The notes under the pieces are model-generated. The model was not told where the DNA came from and ran no database searches. It saw only the letters and a list, made by a program, of their open reading frames with translations. A DNA stretch of 64,000 bases from Pyropia yezoensis (Eukaryota > Rhodophyta > Bangiophyceae > Bangiales > Bangiaceae). Position numbers and translations under genes: made by a program. Positions 53,628 to 64,000 of this stretch are shown in pieces; the first letter of the stretch is position 1; each line of letters begins with the position of its first letter. Where the stretch lies: the NCBI GenBank assembly GCA_009829735.1, contig CM020619.1, positions 19,225,816-19,289,815 of the forward strand. The letters run 5' to 3'.

Positions 53628-54831
53628 TGATATTCACGCCACGATCTCTCATGAGTATCTACGACAAATACATTCACAATTTCTTCCTGAAAGCTTTTTT
53701 CATGGACCCCTCGGTGCTGGCTCGCCGGCCTGGCATGCACCGAGGCGGCATGGTGCCACAGCAGGGTCGAGGGGGTCCTGCGGTTTCCTCGCTCGGAGTG
53801 TCCAGCAGCTTACCTGCCGCGCCAGTGCCTGGGTCGCGGCTCGTCCTGTGGCTGTGTCGTGGCGGCGCCTGGCCGATATGTCCTCGATGGGCCGAATGGG
53901 GCAGCGGCAGGGCTCCCGCGACGCGGCGTCAGCCGGCTACGTGATGTAGGGGTGGGAGCCGCGCTGCACAAGTGCGACTTTGCGACCGGCTGGACCCCCA
54001 TGTGTGGCTGTAGAGAGAGCCTTGCTGGGTCATCCAGGTGTACGGGCGAGCACCACTTTTGCGACTGCACAGAGGGTCTCTTGACGTCGTGCCTGAGGGT
54101 GACTGGCAGCTGGCAAGTTCTAGTGCAACAAGGGGGCACCCCCGGCGCCCACGTCACCTTCGGCGGCCGTCATGGGGGGGTGCTCGTAACGGTCCTTGAA
54201 TCAAGTCATGGTGCCTCTCACGTGGACATCTCGCCACGAACAAATACCCGGGTATGTGATACTCACTCAGCCATTTATCTCAGATACTCATGGTGGTCTC
54301 AATGTCAAGGTTAATACCCTTACTCACGCCCGTGAGTCCCCGCAGCCAATGAAGTACCCGTCAGCGAAAATAGGCCCACTGTCAGCCGGTATTCTTGGCG
54401 CTAGACACTGGACAATACTGTGCTCATGAGAGAAATTGCTACCCGTGAAAACCCCTGGTACGTTTCATCTCAGTCATTTAAGAATTGTTAAGCTCCTGGG
54501 CGCCCGGCTGTCCGTGAAACGCAAGTCCGCACACAGCCTCTGCTCCCGCGACCACGTAGTCAGCGCAGGATACGCTTCCTTCCAAGCCATTTCCGGGGCC
54601 GTGCCGTCCATTCCCCACCTTTACCCGCGATCCCGGCAGCTCATCCCCACGCCCATGCCATCCTCGGGGGTAAACGGCCAGCAAACTTTCCCCATGTCAT
54701 CAACCAGGATTGATGGGACAGAGTTGTGGAGTCGGTTATTGAATGCTACTTCACCCACTTTTGCTGTCGGGAGAGACCTCTGCCGCGGCAGGCATCTCCG
54801 TCGAGTCTCAAACGAGCGCATGCCCAACTTA
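53628..54831. other. No gene supported; possible eroded repeat
   Basis: Scattered TGAGTATC and GATACTCA words at 53566-53656 and 54256-54292 face each other, which could be decayed inverted termini of an element of about 0.7-0.8 kb. The frame 54436-54999 shows no motif and appears accidental. Confidence 0.35.
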
Positions 54832-55372
54832 CCTCTAGTTAAAACAGCGTTTTTTGTGCATCCTGAGTTACAAGGGCAACATCGCCTCGTCATTGGCCCA
54901 CGACGGTCAATTCGATCGCCGGGCGAAGCAATTCTTGCACTGCCTTGGCTCGAAGGCGAGGTGTCAGGTATGTTGCTTCCATTGGGCCTGAAGAGGTAGA
55001 AATATGCACAAGTTCTCAACTGCACCGGTGTCGAGGCCGCGTGGAGCAGGTGAGATAAGAAAGGAATGGAAGAGAACGCAAAGCAAAGAGTCAACCGTTT
55101 CTCAAAGAATGATTGCTCCGACCACCCACGCAACCGCACTGAAATGCCACCCTCCCCACCTCATCCCCTCTCACACAGTTCGAAGCCCCCTACCCGCGCC
55201 CGGCTTGTCCCCCGACCGCTCACTGACAATCACACCCGTGGTTGTGGAGGTCAAACCGGGGTGAGCCCGGCGCCGGGGGCGTCTTTTCGCGGACCGGGGC
55301 GATACGATCCCCCAGCCACTGCTCATCTACCATCTCTGGCGGTGGTACGGTCCTCGGAGTCTTCCGCGCTTG
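54832..55372. repeat. Dispersed repeat, copy 2
   Basis: Direct-orientation relative of 34172-34712. It ends about 40 bp before the G2 LTR. Confidence 0.65.
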
Positions 55373-55412
55373 CCGGGCATCCAGCCAGCACGCTCGAGGA
55401 CGCTAGCGAAAG

Positions 55413-55881
55413 TGTGGCAGTATTGGCCCCCAGGTAGGGGGGCAACACGTGCCATGCAAGGGGCGGCAGGCCACTAGCCTGATCCGTTCCTCCCCCTGCA
55501 TTTGGGTCCATATTCCCTAAGTTTGGGATAGTTAGCTTAGTAGTAAGTCCAACTTGGATTCGAGGGTTTTCTGCATTTATCGTCTTGAATTTTCGTGTGG
55601 CCCGGTGGGCAGGTGCTGGGGTGGGAGATTCTGAGTGGCGAGATTCTGAGGGGACCCTGGGGGGATAAGGGGAGGGACAGCGGGGCTTGGCCCTGCGTCC
55701 CGGTCCCGACCAAGAAACTGTTGGACCACACACCATCCTCTTGTTTGTCCGTGGGGGGTTTGCCCCACAACAGGGACAGAGTGTGTGCGACTTGCACTTC
55801 TTCCGGTTCCCCCGACACGGGAGGCAGCCCTTGTACACCGCCCCAACTTGGGTGCCGTGTGTGCGAGAGGTTTTTGCCACA
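55413..55881 (+). repeat. G2 5' LTR (469 bp)
   Basis: TGTGGCAGTATTGG at the start, GCCACA at the end, same length as 165-633. The bases just before (GAAAG, 55408-55412) are the candidate target duplication, which cannot be checked here. Confidence 0.85.
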
Positions 55882-55883
55882 TT

Positions 55884-55902
55884 TGGTGGAGCAGCAGGGG
55901 AC
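55884..55902 (+). other. G2 primer-binding site
   Basis: TGGTGGAGCAGCAGGGGAC follows the LTR after TT, the same spacing as in G1. The TGG matches the tRNA CCA end; I cannot name the tRNA. Confidence 0.6.
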
Positions 55903-56000
55903 AGAGGTAAACTTTACCACCGGGTGCACCCGGGTGTAGGGGGCTCTCTGTCTCAGAGGAACGGTGGACTTGGACCGTGTCATACTGATCGTTAGCCAAC

Positions 56001-57947
56001 ATGGCTAGCTCGGACCCCCCGTCGTCCGGGGAGTACACGGGTGACGCACGTACTTCAGTGCCTTTGAATACTGGTGAGACACAGGTGGGTTTACCTGGGG
56101 TCGCAGAGGGACTAGAGGTCCCTCAAGCCAGCAGGACTGGAAGTGCGGGCGGGCAACAGGCCACCCCGACTCAGTCGGGAGTTCACTCGGGTGACACTTT
56201 TGATGTGGGTGGGCCGAAGTCTGGCCACCGTGTGGTATACTGAACGGGAACGTCCCAAGGGGTGAGGACTGTCCCCGCGGGTTCCACTCGGGTTGGAGCC
56301 AACTTTGGCTTGGAGCCGTCGCCAACTAGGCTTTCGGAGGACGGCCGACCTCCGTTGGTCGGCGATGGGCTCGTGCCCATGCCCCCGGTTGAGACCCCTG
56401 AGGATCGTGGTTACCCCTCAGGTGGACTCCCGGAGGCGGACCGAGACTCAACTGGAGTCGACAATCCACTCCTCGCGGAAACTGTCCGTCGGGAGGCGAC
56501 CAATGTGTCGCGGCAGACTTTGCCGGACCTGGTGGTCACGATGACGAATACTATTCTGAATCAGATTGTGGCGAGTTTGCCAGATGGCCTTAATGTCCAG
56601 ACCGGATTGGGGCTTTCGAGCCCGCAGGCGCAGGGGGAATCCCTCCTGACGCCTATAACGGGTCGCGCCGAACAGGGGGGGACCCCTGTGACTCCCAACG
56701 AGGGAGCCACACCATCCTCGGTGGGGCGTACGCCCTTCACGGGGGAGTTTCCCTCGGAAACGCCGGCGGCTACACCAAGCTCGCCGCGCCAGACTACAGG
56801 CACTGAGGGTCAACTTACCCCAGTGCCACAGCGGCTTTTCCCTCAACGTGAGGTGCCGCCCAAGATCCAGGTAGCCAACCCGGTCTACCAGAGGATCTTT
56901 GACTGTGAGACCTATGCCCTCCACAACAAGTCGGTGGCGTATGGTCCTGACCAGGCCCGAGCCATGGGCCGTGCCAAGAAGAATGCACCTCACTCCTTCG
57001 GGCACAAAGCGGAGTGGGATGGAACTCCCCCCCTCCGTGTCTTTGAGTTTCTACGTCGTTTCACAAAAGCCTGTGACGACAATGCCATAAGTGAAGGCAT
57101 GGCTTTCTATATGCTACAGGAATTTACGAAGGGCGACCTACGGACAGAACTTGTGTCCGTCATGCCCTGCTCCTCAAGTGGAGGCGCTGGTGAGGTGACG
57201 TCCTATTTGGAGCTCGTCAACTGGTTGTTGAGAGCCATGGTTGATAAAGCGGCGTTAGCTTCTCAAGTCGAGGAGTTTACGCAAGCTCACCAGGAAGAGG
57301 CGGAGGACGAGTTGTCCTTTGCGGAGCGAGTTCGTAAGCTCAACAATCTTTGTGGGTTTCTTCATCCACAAGCTGTGGTGAAGAGTCGGTTTGTGGAGGG
57401 ACTCCATTGGTCAGTACGGATGGAGACCCGGGAGCATAACACTGCCCGGGCGACCCTGGCCGAGTTGGCTAGGTTCGCCTACCGCAGAGGTGAGGCCTAC
57501 CGCGAGTTGCGGGAGGAACAACGCCAGGAGCGTCAGGCCGAGTTGGCCAAAGAACGTGAAGAGGCGCGCCAGGCCAGAGAGTTGAGAGAGGCACGCCGAA
57601 TCCGCAAGGAAAGGGTGGTAGCTGCCGTGGGAGCTTGCCAGGGTACCTCTTCGTCTTCCCCAGTGGGGAAGACCCCTCCGGGAACTGACAATCGGTGTTG
57701 GAACTGCAACTCCGATGGACACTGGGCATATGATTGCCCCAAGTTGAGTAAACGCATTCAACAACTTGTTAGGAATGCTAGTAAGAAGTCGGCTCCGAAC
57801 GAAGTACGTTCACGCCGCGAGGGTGGGTCGCGACCGGTAGTGGCGGTCGCCACACCCTCGGCGGAGGGGGCGGACACGTCGTCCTCGGACTCGTCGTCTT
57901 CCCCTTCGCCCTCAGATTCGGACGCCAAGTCGGCGGGAAACGAATGA
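56001..57947 (+). pseudogene. gag: G2 gag, one in-frame TGA
   Basis: ATG 56001 (MASSDPPSSGEY) starts a frame that is open to 57947 except for TGA at 56241-56243; no ATG restarts it soon after. The N-terminal third is Pro/Thr/Gly-rich. The core has PLRVFEFLRRFTKACDDNAI and EDELSFAERVRKLNNLCGF, followed by a strongly charged Arg/Glu coiled-coil-like stretch (about 57475-57620). The zinc knuckle is CWNCNSDGHWAYDC (57697 on). The tail is Ser/Asp-rich. The intact knuckle contrasts with G1. The stop overlaps the pol start. Confidence 0.82.
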
Positions 57948-60900
57948 CCGTTGGAGCTGGCCGTCCGAAGCTCACAACGGCATCCTCGGCCAAGTTGGCC
58001 AAGAGGACGAACCAACCCTGCCGGATACTGCGGCGACCTAAGGGAGTCCGCCCACCTCGGGTAGGACTCCCCAAGAACGTAAACCCACGTCGCGTCATCG
58101 CGGTGCTGACGGGTGAGAACTTCCAGGTGGCTGGACGGGTGCAACTTGCCCCCGGCCGTGCCTGCTGCGCCCATATCGTACTTGATACCGGGTCAGGAGC
58201 CTCCTTGATACGCAAGTCGCTATTACCAAAGGAGATGAAGCTCCAACGCTGGAGGTCTAAAGCTGACCATCTGATCGATATTAATGGTGGGGTACTTCCC
58301 ATCGTTGGTGCCGTGACCCTACGAACTAGGTTGGGGACCCATGAGGTCGACGTGACCTGTGGAGTTGTTGAGAATATATCGGTACCCCTGCTTCTGGGTA
58401 CCCCTTATGTTGTTACACAAGTGCCTTTGATTTGTGGCCCTGAGTATTGGGTCAAGTTGATGAATGGGGAGACCATCCCCATCCTTGGTAAGGGAAAGCA
58501 TGTGGCTCCTGTGACAGTCTCACAGTGGAAGCCTGTTTGCTCTGTGAGAGATGGGTTTACTGCTACCCTGCGTTCAGTCCGTAAAGTCACGTTGCCCCCC
58601 AACTCGGTGGCGCACGTTGACGTTGTAACTGAAAATACGGGGAACGGGTTGGTGCACCCTTACCCCCGTCTTGCTCGCAAGCACCAAGTGCATGTTGCCC
58701 TTGGCACGATGGACTCCAAAGCCGGAGTCCCGTGGAGGATCCAGGTTATGAACCTGAACTCGTCGCCCAAGTACTTCAAGTCGGGAGCCAAGTTCGGCTA
58801 TATCGACCAACATGAGGGACCGGTAGTAGCGGTCACCCTCAATGCGGGCGCGAGTAGCGACCCGAAGTCCGGAAAGGAGAAGCACCAAGCCAAGTCGGCC
58901 GCCTCTCCTCGGCCCCATGTGAACATGGAGGGTGTCCCCCCCAGGTTGAGGGTTCAAGTTGAACGCCTCTTGGACCAATATCACAAGTTGTGGGATGGTC
59001 AATTGGGACTCATGAGAGCCACCCAACACCGAATCGAGTTGAAGCCCAGTGCACCCCCTATACGCCAACAACCGTATAGCGGAGGGCCCCGTTCAAGGGC
59101 CCTCGTTAAGGAGCAAGTCGCCCGCATGGAGGCCCTCGATGTGATCGAGGCCAGCAACGCCGAGTGGGCGAGTCCGGTGGTTATCGTCCCCAAAGTTGAT
59201 GGGACCGCACGGTTCTGTATCGAATACCGTAAGCTCAACGAGAGCACGGTGAAGGACTGTTATCCCCTACCTAGGATGGACGACTGTCTGGACTCTCTGG
59301 GGGAGGCAAACGTGTTCTCTACCCTGCACTGTAACGCGGGGTACTGGCAAATTCCCATTGCCCCGGAAGACAGGCATAAATCTACCTTTACCTGTCACTG
59401 TGGTACCTACCAGTGCAAGCGACTACCGTTTGGACTGTGTAGCAGGCTGGCAACTTTCCAGCGCGCTATGGACATGATTCTGGCCGGAGTACGGTGGCAG
59501 ATCTGTCTCGTGTACCTAGACGATATCATTGTGTTCTCCCGAAGTCCGGAGGAACACATTGGCCATCTCGGCCAGGTGTTCAAGCTACTTGCTGACGCCG
59601 GTGTGTTACTGAAGGCGAGTAAGTGCCACCTCTTCACTCAAAAGGTGGAGTTCATGGGACATGTTGTCCGTCCGGGGCGCCTCAGTGTCAACGAGAAGAA
59701 CTTGAGGGCCATCCGTAAGGCTCAGTACCCCCGGACCCAGACCCAGATGAGGAGCTTCCTCGGGATGTGTAACGTGTACCGACGTTTCACCAAGGGCTTC
59801 GCCAAGGTGGCGAAGCCGTTGAATGAGCTAGTGAGCTCAACGCTACCGAAGAACCTGCCTCCCCCAAGTCGGGTGGAGCAGGAATCCTTTGAGACTCTTC
59901 GGGACCTTCTGCTGAAGCCCCCCATCCTGGCCATTCCCAGGTTGGGAGGCCACTACATCCTGGATGTGGACGCGAGCTACGACCAATTTGGTTGTGTGTT
60001 GCTTCAGCAGCAGCCGGACAAGGAGTACTTGCCGGTGGGATACTTCAGCAAGGGGCTGAACTCGGCCGAGAAGAACTACGGAGTCACCGAGTTGGAAGGA
60101 CTCGCAGTGGTGTGGGCGGTGACGTCACTTCGTCACTACCTGGAGGGTGAGAAGTTCCTCATCCGCTGTGACCACCGCGCGTTGCAGTTCATCTTCAAGA
60201 CGGATTGTACGAGCACTCGTCTCAACCGGTGGAGGGTGCGACTGGCACCCTTCAACTTTGATATTGAGTACCGACCTGGCAGGCAACATGCCCTTGCCGA
60301 CGGCCTTTCTCGGGTACCTACTGAGGGGCTGGACACTAACCCAGTCGATGAGGACATCCCCATCGTGGGGGTAGTCACGCGCTCGTTTCAGGCGTTGAAC
60401 CCCGAGGCGCCAGGGAACAAGAGGTACTTGCCCCTGTCCCTGGACGAGGTGGTGAAGGCCCAGGCCGAGGACCCCTTCTGCAAGTCGCAGAGGGATACAC
60501 TGGATACAGTGGCGGAGACGCGGTTCTTTCTCGGAGACGATGGCCTCCTCATGAGGAGGGGGGTATTCCAGGGGACCGAACAACTTGTCGTCCCCGCGTC
60601 TCTCAAGGACAGTATCCTTGAGAGGGAGCATAACGCTCCCACAGGTGGACACCTGGGGTCTAGTAAACTGTACCAGACCCTGAGGACCAGGTACTGCTGG
60701 CCGTCCATGGTGGTGGACATCTACAGTTGGGTGGCTGCCTGCACAAGTTGTGCGCAGAACCGTCTGATGGAACGGCGGCCTACTACGGCTACGCTACTGT
60801 TCCCGGCCATGGAGCCCTTTGCCGCGTTGACAATGGACATCCTTGGGCCACTGCCAGTGACCGAGGAGGGCAACCAGTACCTCCTGGATATCTGTGACCG

Positions 60901-61675
60901 CTTCACGAAACTTACGCGAGCGATCCCACTGGCAGAGATCACGGCCATGTCGGTCGTGTCAGCCTCCCTAGATCATTGGGTTACCGCGTATGGCATCCCG
61001 GATAGTACACTATCGGACAATGGACCGCAATTTGCGTCCGTACTGTTTCAGGGAGTGCTGGACATGTTGGGGGTTGAGGCAAACTATGCCACCCCCTACC
61101 ACCCACAAACTAATGGGCAGGTGGAGCGCTTCAACAAGACTATTGTTTGGCAGCTGCGCCACTATGTGAGTGAGCACGTGAAAACGTGGGACCAATACAT
61201 TTCTATTCTTACCACTGCCTACAATTCGCAGGTTCACTCATCTACCGGGGAAGTACCCCTCGCTTTTGTGACCCCCCGTCGCGTGCGGTCTATTGCCGTG
61301 CGGCGGCCGCTCCCAACTGGGGAGGATGGTGGCAGTACGCCTACTCCTACTGAGAGTAAGGCGGAGCTCGCTGCTAGGCTTGAAAAACTCATCTCTAAAG
61401 TCAGGGCTGAGATGGACAAAGCACAAAAGCGCTACAAGCGTACCTTTGACGAAAAGGTGCGCAATGCTAAGCATGTCCCCGAGGAGGGTGACTGGGATAA
61501 GTTCATCGACCACGGCTGGGATGAGGATACTAACCGCCTCATGTTGAGGGTGCGTTGGTTCGGCTACAGAGCCAAGGATGACACGTGAGAATATGTGGAG
61601 GACCTTCCCGCTGAGAGGGTCCGGGCATACTGTGCCCGGAATGAGATAGACCCTAACAGCCCCCCCTCAACGTGA
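57944..61675 (+). pseudogene. pol: G2 pol: protease, RT, RNase H, integrase, chromodomain-like end
   Basis: ATG 57944 overlaps the gag TGA as ATGA, suggesting translation by reinitiation. Protease IVLDTGSGASLI at residue ~79; RT with LPRMDDCLDSL and YLDDIIVFS (524); RNase H ILDVDASYDQFGCVLL (~670); integrase finger HNAPTGGHLG...CTSCAQN (~896); core Asp in TMDILGPLP, Asp in LSDNGPQF, Glu in GQVERFN. RT motif A is aberrant: STLHCNAGYW has His462 (CAC) where the catalytic Asp belongs, so polymerase activity should be lost. The frame meets TGA at 61586-61588, then continues EYVEDLPAERVRAYCARNEI to TGA 61673-61675. The TGA sits where a chromodomain-like fold would have Trp. Confidence 0.88.
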
Positions 61676-61785
61676 GGGAAGGCCGAGAACAGTGCCAAGA
61701 GAGTGCTTCAAGTCGAAATGGTACGCAGAGTGGCTTTTAACTACAGCCCTAACCCTCACACTCTCACAACAAAGGCAGCTGCCAA

Positions 61786-63730
61786 CTAGGCATGCATGCT
61801 AGACTCTCCAACCCCACGGCCCTCGCCCCCACGTGGAGGCGAGCGGCGAGACCCACGGCGATAACGCTCCCCACCAGTCGGCGGGGCCGGCGGCTCCAAG
61901 TCGGAACCGTCGCGCCCCTCACGGTCGCGCAAGTGGCGACGACCGCGGCTACTCTTCTGCTTGGTCTTGCGCGCAAGTTGGCGACGCAGACGCCGGATCG
62001 ACTCCGACTCTGACGGAGTCGAGGACTCCGAGATGGAGTAAGACAACTCGTCTTCCGACACGGAGGGAGAGCGCCGCGAGTGTCGGCGACGTTGGCGAGG
62101 AGGCGAGTATGCCCGGCTCGCACGACGTTTGCCACGCCCAAGTGGGGCTGGCTGGGGCATAATAGCCCCGATGCGAGCCAACTCGGCCGTCATAAACTCC
62201 GCCACCGACTCGCAACTCGCGGTCGCCACCACAGTACGAACGCGCTCCTCAAGTTGAGGAGTCTCGGAAACTTGAAGGGTTGCGGTCGATGCGGCCAACA
62301 AGGAGATGGTGCGCACCAACGTGGTGATCATCATATCTGAGGTCAGAGGCGTGGCCGGCAACACCAACTTGGGGTAAACCGTCAGAAGGGTGGCCCCGAA
62401 GTTGGGGGACACCGGGGTGGACGACTCAACGGCCACGCTAATCGGGATTTTCCCGTGCGGCTGGTAGGAGACAGGAGGAAGTGGAGGGGCACGCCGAGGT
62501 GGCGGTGCCCGGGTGTAACTGCGACTCCTACTCGGGGCCCCCGCAGTGGGTTGAGTCATGTGGTCATCATGAGAAGGCACGGCCATCACTATGGCCTTGT
62601 CCGGGGGTGGCGCAGTGTGGCGATCCACCCCCGGGGCATACGGGTAGTCCCCGATGCCCAACCCCTCTCGTAGTACCACACGGCCGTCGTGAAGCTCACG
62701 AGCGACCCATACGAACTGGCGAAGTGCGCCATCGTCCTTGGGCCCGCGAGTGGGGCGGCGCAACTTGTGCTCAATGCTCTCCCACTCGATAAACTTGTGG
62801 GGGCGGAGCATCTCCTCAAGTAGAGTGAGTTGTCCTGATGAGCACCCCTCAGCAACTAGCTGAGGGGTAAGCTGTTCCAAACCTTGGATAAGCCGGAGGG
62901 GGAGATGCCAGAGCTTCCCCCGCCGCTGGACACAGGACACCCAGGTCGACATGACCTCGAGGAGCCACTGGGTGGCCAACATGGCCCACACCAGGTGATC
63001 TGGGCTAGCCGTCAACATGACGGAGCCGAAGTGGTCGAGCAACCGTGGCATCAACGCAGGGAACCCACAGGGGACCTCAACTTGAGGCCACCACTCGGGC
63101 TTCTTCGGGTAGTACTGCTCCTTACTGGCAGCGGACTGCTGCGGAAACTCATGTTGAGCCGAGGTCACCAAGAAGGGGCCTCGCCGGAAGTCCTTCTCCA
63201 TCCGCACATCAAAGTGATGAGTGTGCGGATCGGCCTCGTGAAGGTACGGGGGGCGAGCAGCCACCGCGTCCCAAGTAAAGGTCGGCAAGTCGCCGGGACC
63301 CGGGATAGTTCGCCCGCGGTCCATAATGGCCTTGGCCCGCTGCACGTCTTCGACCTCCTCATCGTCCAGGAAGGCAAACTGGTCCGTCCTGAAGCCGGCA
63401 GGGAACCCGACCCTACGGGGATACTTCTCCCGTAGGCGGTCTCATACCCGACCCATCGCTGTGCCAAGTCGGCCACAGCGAAGAACAGTCAACCCCTCCT
63501 CATACAGAGGCCAAGCGGGGTAGAACCACCGCCCCAAGGCCTCACGTGGGACGACTTGTCCCGCCTCCGGGAAAGCTCCCGCCGTCAACCCAAAGCCGGG
63601 TGACGCGGGAGTCCCATCCCCCGGAGTAACCGCGGAGCCCCCGCCGGAAGTCCCGGCGGGCGCCGCACCGTAGAAGGTGTCCTCCATACGTTCATCGAGG
63701 GAGTCCGTCTCCACCCCCGGAGTCGCCATG
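61786..63730 (-). pseudogene. Antisense ORF downstream of G2 pol, Arg/Ser-rich C-terminus
   Basis: ATG 63730 (MATPGVETDSLDERMED) starts a minus frame of about 648 codons to 61786, broken only by TGA 63442-63444, with coherent sequence on both sides (RCGRLGTAMGRV before; REKYPRRVGFPAGFRTDQF after). The middle is a folded-looking domain rich in Trp/Leu/His (PEWWPQVEVPCGFPALMPRL, LTASPDHLVWAMLATQWLLE). A Pro/Thr linker then leads to a C-terminal 110 residues dense in Arg/Ser/Glu (RRASRAYSPPRQRRRHSRRS, then RGRRHLRDREGRDG), like RS domains of RNA-binding proteins. I do not recognise the fold. Some large plant gypsy elements carry antisense ORFs between pol and the 3' LTR, and this may be an equivalent. 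Alternatively it is the gag of a nested minus-strand element. Confidence 0.5.
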
Positions 63731-64000
63731 GCTCTCCCCAAGTTGGGGAGAGACGCCCTGGCTACAGCGGCACGAGACCCGCCTCGAGTTGAGGGGGGCT
63801 CGGATCGTGGGTAGATGGGTGGCCTCCCCAGCGTGGGGCGGCCAAGGGGAAGGTAAAGGGGATGTGTTGGTGATGGTGAAGTAAGAACCGGGGAGAGCAA
63901 GCTGCCGAGTGGGCAAGCTTGAGGAAAGGGGCGGTCAACGTGACCGCCTCCACATCCGCGTTACGTACTCAAGGGGGGGACAGCAAGTCGCGCCCCCAAC

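Larger units (their letters stand above)
55413..64000 (+). mobile_element. Ty3/gypsy element (family G2), right copy, running off the window
   Basis: Plus strand: 5' LTR, primer site, gag, pol, then an antisense ORF. No second LTR appears before 64000, so the element exceeds 8.5 kb if it is intact. A purine run at about 63972-63980 (AAGGGGGGGA) resembles the polypurine tract of the G3 remnant but is not followed by the G2 LTR start within the 20 bases left. The left-edge element at 1-633 is the same family in reverse. Confidence 0.82.

Noticed and set aside
54436-54999. 187-codon plus-strand ORF
   Set aside because: No motif and no coding bias; its end overlaps the dispersed repeat, whose other copy is not open in the same way.
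55323-56038. Overlapping minus-strand ORFs in the G2 LTR and leader, repeated at 8-509 on the plus strand
   Set aside because: They are antisense translations of LTR and primer-site DNA; conservation follows from the repeat, not from a protein.
36318-63444. Stop-codon reassignment (stops at Trp and Gln positions)
   Set aside because: TAA, TAG and TGA all occur, at both Trp and Gln sites, only in decaying elements. The glycosyltransferase and bHLH frames use no stops internally. Point mutation is simpler.

Overview
The window is eukaryotic nuclear DNA. It holds long-terminal-repeat (LTR) retrotransposons of two superfamilies, a Golgi-type glycosyltransferase, a basic helix-loop-helix (bHLH) transcription factor, long G/C homopolymers and abundant triplet repeats. 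I see no rRNA, convincing tRNA, CRISPR or bacterial operon. The very GC-rich genes next to retroelements of ordinary composition suggest an alga with a GC-rich genome (a red alga of the Bangiales type would fit), but that is a guess and no taxonomic marker was seen.

Layout. At 1-633 is the 5' end of a minus-strand Ty3/gypsy element (family 'G2' here) that runs off the left edge. A degraded gene-like region follows (2049-3556). From 3913 to 30248 lies one Ty3/gypsy chromovirus insertion ('G1', all on the minus strand), assembled as four internal regions separated by 948-bp LTRs and broken by a 500-N gap (16407-16906). The whole array is bounded by one 5-bp target duplication, GCGGG, and it interrupts an ORF. 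Next come a decayed gene (31668-32440), the 3' end of a third gypsy element with chromodomain and LTR (32421 to about 33550), a dispersed repeat, a 14-bp minisatellite, and a complete Ty1/copia element (35708-40863, duplication AGGGG) inside an inverted-repeat-flanked unit that also carries a 115-bp MITE-like element.

The gene island runs from 42.0 to 51.6 kb. It has a type II membrane protein with a carbohydrate-binding-like domain and a LARGE-type (GT49) glycosyltransferase domain on the plus strand, a 108-bp minisatellite, and a glycine-rich bHLH factor with a 20-Gln tract on the minus strand. Both genes seem to change frame inside C homopolymers. The region upstream of the bHLH start codon is packed with G runs of up to 34 bases. 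From 55413 to the right edge a second G2 element carries gag, an overlapping pol, and a long antisense ORF with an Arg/Ser-rich tail.

Most notable: the inner LTRs of the G1 array are exact recombinants of the two outer LTRs, as LTR-LTR recombination within one insertion predicts. Three internal SNPs alternate A-B-A-B and single-base homopolymer indels cluster on both sides of the gap, so the four-copy array is probably a real two-copy array duplicated by scaffolding. G1 also has a canonical -1 frameshift heptamer and a sense-strand double zinc-finger ORF upstream of gag. The copia element has a primer site matching the initiator-tRNA-Met anticodon arm (half-tRNA priming).
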